Below are positions 5,128-7,264 of a stretch of 7,264 nucleotides of DNA, one piece after another. The position numbers and the translations under genes were made by a program. The stretch's first letter is position 1. Each line of letters opens with the position of its first letter. Under the pieces are notes generated by a model, which was not told the origin of the DNA, did not search any database, and worked only from the letters and a program-made list of their open reading frames with translations. Source of the DNA: Candidatus Zixiibacteriota bacterium (GTDB lineage: Bacteria; Zixibacteria; MSB-5A5; SM1-73); assembly GCA_023129805.1 (NCBI GenBank), contig JAGMBK010000089.1:1-7264 (forward strand). The letters run 5' to 3'.

Positions 5128-6045
5128 ATGATTTATAATAATATCTTGGAAACTGTTGGCAGAACTCCATTGGTAAAGATAAATAAGCTAGTGGGGAAAG
5201 AGGATGCCACCTTGATTGCCAAACTTGAGTCCTCCAACCCATGCGGATCGGTCAAGGACCGGATCGGACTCTCCATGATAGAGGCGGCGGAAAAAGATGG
5301 TTCGTTGAAGCCTGGAATGACCATTGTGGAACCGACCTCGGGTAACACCGGGATAGCCTTAGCTATGGTGGCGGCGGTGAAGGGATATAAATGCGTTTTC
5401 ACCATGCCGGACACCATGAGTTTGGAGAGAAGAGCACTTTTGAGATTTTTGGGAGCCCAGATAGTTTTGACTGAGGGTGCGAAAGGAATGAAGGGGGCAA
5501 TAGAGAAGGCTCAGGAGCTGGTGGAAGAATTTGGGTACTTTCAACCCCAACAGTTTGACAATCCCGCAAATCTTGAAATTCATCGAAGAACCACCGCAGA
5601 GGAGATAATAAAAGATCTGGGTGATTTGAAGCTGGATTATTTCGTTGCTGGAGTGGGAACCGGAGGAACTATCACCGGCGCAGGTGAGGTGCTGAAAAGA
5701 AAATATAATAATAAGAATATTGCAGTTGAACCTAAGGATTCTCCTGTGCTGTCTGGCGGAAAACCAGGTCCTCACAAAATTCAGGGAATCGGAGCAGGAT
5801 TCGTCCCCAGGGTATATAAGCCAGAAAATGTAGATGAGGTTATCCAGGTCTCCAACGAGGATGCCATCCACACCTCGCAGAGATTAGCCAAAGAGGAAGG
5901 GATGTTGGTGGGCATCTCTGCAGGAGCCAATGTCTTTGCGGCTATTGGTGTGGCCAAAAGGGCTGGTCAAGGCAAGGTGGTTCTGGTGATCGTCCCGGAT
6001 TTGGGGGAGAGATACTTAAGCACAGATCTTTTCAAAGAGGAATAG
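5128..6045 (+). CDS. cysK: Cysteine synthase A (O-acetylserine sulfhydrylase)
   Basis: A 305-residue cytoplasmic PLP enzyme that makes cysteine from O-acetylserine and sulfide. K43 in NPCGSVKDR forms the Schiff base with PLP. TSGNTG at 70-75 is the substrate-binding loop, GTGGT at 177-181 the phosphate-binding loop, and S264 in GISAGAN contacts the pyridine nitrogen. VPDLGERYLST near the C-terminus matches the conserved LPDSGERYLST with two substitutions. Length is typical of CysK and there is no CBS regulatory domain. AAAGGAG (5115-5121) lies 6 bases before the ATG. The serine acetyltransferase gene follows 148 bases downstream in the same direction and makes its substrate, so the two form a cysteine biosynthesis unit. 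No CysB or T-box-like leader is visible upstream. CysM-like substrate preference cannot be excluded from sequence alone. Confidence 0.96.
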   Translation: MIYNNILETVGRTPLVKINKLVGKEDATLIAKLESSNPCGSVKDRIGLSMIEAAEKDGSLKPGMTIVEPTSGNTGIALAMVAAVKGYKCVFTMPDTMSLERRALLRFLGAQIVLTEGAKGMKGAIEKAQELVEEFGYFQPQQFDNPANLEIHRRTTAEEIIKDLGDLKLDYFVAGVGTGGTITGAGEVLKRKYNNKNIAVEPKDSPVLSGGKPGPHKIQGIGAGFVPRVYKPENVDEVIQVSNEDAIHTSQRLAKEEGMLVGISAGANVFAAIGVAKRAGQGKVVLVIVPDLGERYLSTDLFKEE

Positions 6046-6193
6046 AAAGATACTTATACTTAGCCGGCCTAGTAAAAAAACAAAGTTGGAGAGTATAATA
6101 ACAGCTATTCTTTCATCGATTCTTTTTGCAATATTCGTATTGGATCATAAAAAAAGAGATAGGGTTGTCAATTGAAAAGCTGAGGAGTTTGGG

Positions 6194-6769
6194 ATGCTTT
6201 CCATTATTGAGGATATCAAGGCGATATACAGAAATGATCCAGCAGTAAGAAATATAGAATTTTTGCTTTATCCCGGACTTCATGCCATCCTCATTCATCG
6301 CTTCACTCATCTCCTCTGGAGGATGAAAATACCCCTTATCCCCCGACTGCTTTCTCAAATCTCCAGGTTTTTCACCGGGATAGAGATTCATCCGGGAGCA
6401 AGGATCGGAAAGAGGTTCTTCATCGATCATGGGACGGGAGTGGTGATCGGAGAGACCACCCAGATCGGCGACAACTGTGTTCTGTTTCATAATGTGACTC
6501 TGGGGGGAACCGGAAAACATAAAGGGAAAAGACACCCTACCATAGGAAACAACGTCATGATCGGAACTGGCGCCATTCTTTTGGGACCGATAAAAGTGGG
6601 GAATAATGTTAAGATAGGAGCCAACACCTTCATCCTGATGCGAGACGTTCCAGATAACACCACGGTGGCAGGCACGCCCGGCAGAATAGTTAAAGTGAAT
6701 GGGCAAGGGGTGGACATCAGGTTGCCCAAGTCAGGAGAAAAACAAACAAAATTTGTAGAAAAAACGTAA
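6194..6769 (+). CDS. cysE: Serine O-acetyltransferase (short CysE/EpsC type)
   Basis: A 191-residue cytoplasmic left-handed beta-helix enzyme that acetylates serine with acetyl-CoA, the first step of cysteine synthesis. An N-terminal helical part (1-60) is followed by hexapeptide repeats: [40 protein letters not shown]. Catalytic H79 (FIDHGTG) and H114 (KRHPTIG) match the E. coli histidines 158 and 193; D78 and E64 occupy the serine-binding acid positions. [12 protein letters not shown] is the acetyl-CoA loop. It is shorter than E. coli CysE (273) and resembles the Bacillus type. The C-terminus ends KFVEKT, without the terminal isoleucine that inserts into the CysK active site in the classical cysteine synthase complex. 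GAGGAG (6182-6187) lies 6 bases before the ATG. The 148-base gap from cysK contains TATAAT at about 6092 without a good -35, and no clear terminator, so co-transcription is plausible. Confidence 0.95.
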   Translation: MLSIIEDIKAIYRNDPAVRNIEFLLYPGLHAILIHRFTHLLWRMKIPLIPRLLSQISRFFTGIEIHPGARIGKRFFIDHGTGVVIGETTQIGDNCVLFHNVTLGGTGKHKGKRHPTIGNNVMIGTGAILLGPIKVGNNVKIGANTFILMRDVPDNTTVAGTPGRIVKVNGQGVDIRLPKSGEKQTKFVEKT

Positions 6770-6777
6770 AATATATC

Positions 6778-6805
6778 TTGACAGGGTAAATTAAGTGGTT
6801 ATACT
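6778..6805 (+). promoter_or_regulatory. Near-consensus sigma70 promoter downstream of cysE
   Basis: TTGACA (6778-6783, 6 of 6) and TATACT (6800-6805, 5 of 6) are separated by 16 bases. The preceding 40 bases, covering the 3' end of cysE, are A/T-rich with A tracts, like an UP element of stable-RNA promoters. It points towards the tRNA-derived tandem array starting at 6986, with a terminator in between. Confidence 0.65.
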
Positions 6806-6822
6806 AAAAGCTTGTTATGTTG

Positions 6823-6859
6823 AGAATTAGCATCTTAGGATGTTAATTTTAATTTTTTT
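6823..6859 (+). terminator. Intrinsic terminator between cysE and the tRNA-derived array
   Basis: A 12-bp stem, 6823-6834 with 6839-6850 (core CATC/GATG, two G-T pairs, loop TTAG), is followed by AA and seven Ts. The stem is low in GC, so strength is uncertain. It can end cysKE transcripts and would also stop RNA from the promoter at 6778 after roughly 45-50 bases. A second, weaker candidate lies at 6886-6905: TCTT/AAGA followed by nine Ts. Nothing else is seen in 6906-6985. Confidence 0.6.
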
Positions 6860-6985
6860 AGTTGGAAATTATGGCTTAAACCACGTCTTTTGAAGATTTT
6901 TTTTTACTATTTTCCCTTATTGCTTCCAAACGGGGACATTGGTTAAAGGTTCGGCTCCACAGTATGAAGAGGGCTTTTAATTTTT

Positions 6986-7038
6986 GCCCAGGTAGCTCAG
7001 TTGGTAGAGCATCCGTATGGAAGGTCACCGGTTCGATT
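6986..7038 (+). pseudogene. Truncated tRNA gene, unit 1
   Basis: The 5' half of a tRNA is intact: acceptor strand GCCCAGG (6986-6992), TA, D stem GCTC (6995-6998), loop AGTTGGTA, D stem GAGC (7007-7010). Only 11 bases (TCCGTATGGAA) separate A7011 from GGTC, so most of the anticodon arm is missing. The T arm begins normally with ACCGG (7027-7031) and TTCGATT (7032-7038), but TTGAAGG follows in place of the expected CCGGT. No CCTGGGC acceptor partner or CCA is present. It cannot make a normal tRNA, and the amino-acid identity cannot be read. Confidence 0.8.
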
Positions 7039-7114
7039 TTGAAGGTTGGTTTAGAATTTGAGTTTGTAATGTCGTCTGTTGCGATGAAATAACACGATAC
7101 AAAATTTGAACTTT

Positions 7115-7167
7115 GCCCAGGTAGCTCAGTTGGTAGAGCATCCGTATGGAAGGTCACCGGTTCGATT
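7115..7167 (+). pseudogene. Truncated tRNA gene, unit 2
   Basis: Identical over its whole length to the truncated tRNA at 6986-7038, with the same missing anticodon arm and the same aberrant T-stem 3' side. The shared defects show that the truncation came before the tandem duplication. Confidence 0.8.
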
Positions 7168-7243
7168 TTGAAGGTTGGTTTAGAATTTGAGTTTGTAATG
7201 TCGTCTGTTGCGATGAAATAACACGATACAAAATTTGAATTTT

Positions 7244-7264
7244 GCCCAGGTAGCTCAGTTGGTA
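7244..7264 (+). pseudogene. tRNA-like sequence, unit 3 (cut by the window edge)
   Basis: The first 21 bases repeat the acceptor 5' strand and D-arm start of units 1 and 2. Whether this copy is truncated like the others or is the intact parental tRNA gene cannot be seen. Confidence 0.6.

Larger units (their letters stand above)
6986..7264 (+). repeat. Tandem array of 129-bp tRNA-derived units, running off the window
   Basis: Units begin at 6986, 7115 and 7244. The first two are complete and differ at a single base (C7111 against T7240); the third is cut by the window edge after 21 identical bases. Each unit begins with a partial tRNA gene and continues with about 76 bases of non-coding spacer ending in ACGATACAAAATTTGAA. 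The near identity implies recent tandem duplication or ongoing homogenisation. Minus-strand reading frames across it merely repeat the same peptide and are not credible genes. Confidence 0.95.

Noticed and set aside
6892..6985. Intact tRNA 3' end upstream of the array (GGTTCGGCTCC near 6948)
   Set aside because: The flanking bases do not form a T stem beyond two pairs, and no acceptor strand fits.
6876..7157. Minus-strand 93-codon frame containing a repeated peptide (MTFHTDALPTELPGQ)
   Set aside because: The peptide repeat is the reverse translation of the tRNA-derived tandem units, so it is not a gene.
6986..7264. CRISPR array
   Set aside because: The whole 129-base unit is repeated without variable spacers, and the conserved part is tRNA-like.

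Overview
The window comes from a Gram-negative, probably anaerobic and uncultured bacterium. The evidence is an outer-membrane PagL-type lipid A deacylase, Shine-Dalgarno-led genes, corrinoid-dependent methyl transfer split over separate genes, and several small palindromic dispersed repeats. I cannot name the phylum from the sequence alone. All recognisable genes are on the + strand.

Layout. (1) 1-2056: a corrinoid/methionine block. It holds the 3' end of a MetH-type reactivation-domain protein, overlapping by one base with a free-standing cobalamin-binding protein. After a 297-base gap with a MITE-like palindromic element comes a free-standing homocysteine S-methyltransferase. Together these look like a methionine synthase distributed over separate polypeptides. 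(2) 2057-3732: an accessory two-gene unit, a 411-residue unrecognised protein and a 90-residue partner 7 bases downstream. A repeat lies after it, and a relic-like piece of the same repeat may lie before it. (3) About 3829-5053: an integron-cassette-like segment. It has one attC site with textbook architecture at 4463-4533 (13-bp stem, extrahelical base, unpaired spacers, R' box GTTAGAC). The cassette ending there carries a PagL-family gene. Next comes a roughly 200-base cassette without a convincing ORF, holding a possible promoter and a long hairpin, and then a decayed CPBP-type membrane protease fragment. A 57-bp repeat (55/57 identical) precedes the GTTRRRY boxes on both sides of this block. 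No integrase gene is in the window, so this is either the interior of an array or a CALIN (attC cluster lacking an integrase). (4) 5128-6769: cysK and cysE, the two-step cysteine synthesis pathway from serine. (5) 6770-7264: a near-consensus promoter followed directly by an intrinsic terminator, then a tandem array of 129-bp units. Each unit begins with a truncated tRNA gene (acceptor 5' strand and D arm intact, anticodon arm and 3' half defective). The array runs off the end of the window.

How it fits together. The flanks are sulfur-amino-acid housekeeping: homocysteine to methionine on the left, serine to cysteine on the right. The middle is accessory DNA assembled from cassettes and repeats. 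The most interesting parts are the integron-like segment, the unrecognised two-gene unit beside it, and the tRNA-derived tandem array.
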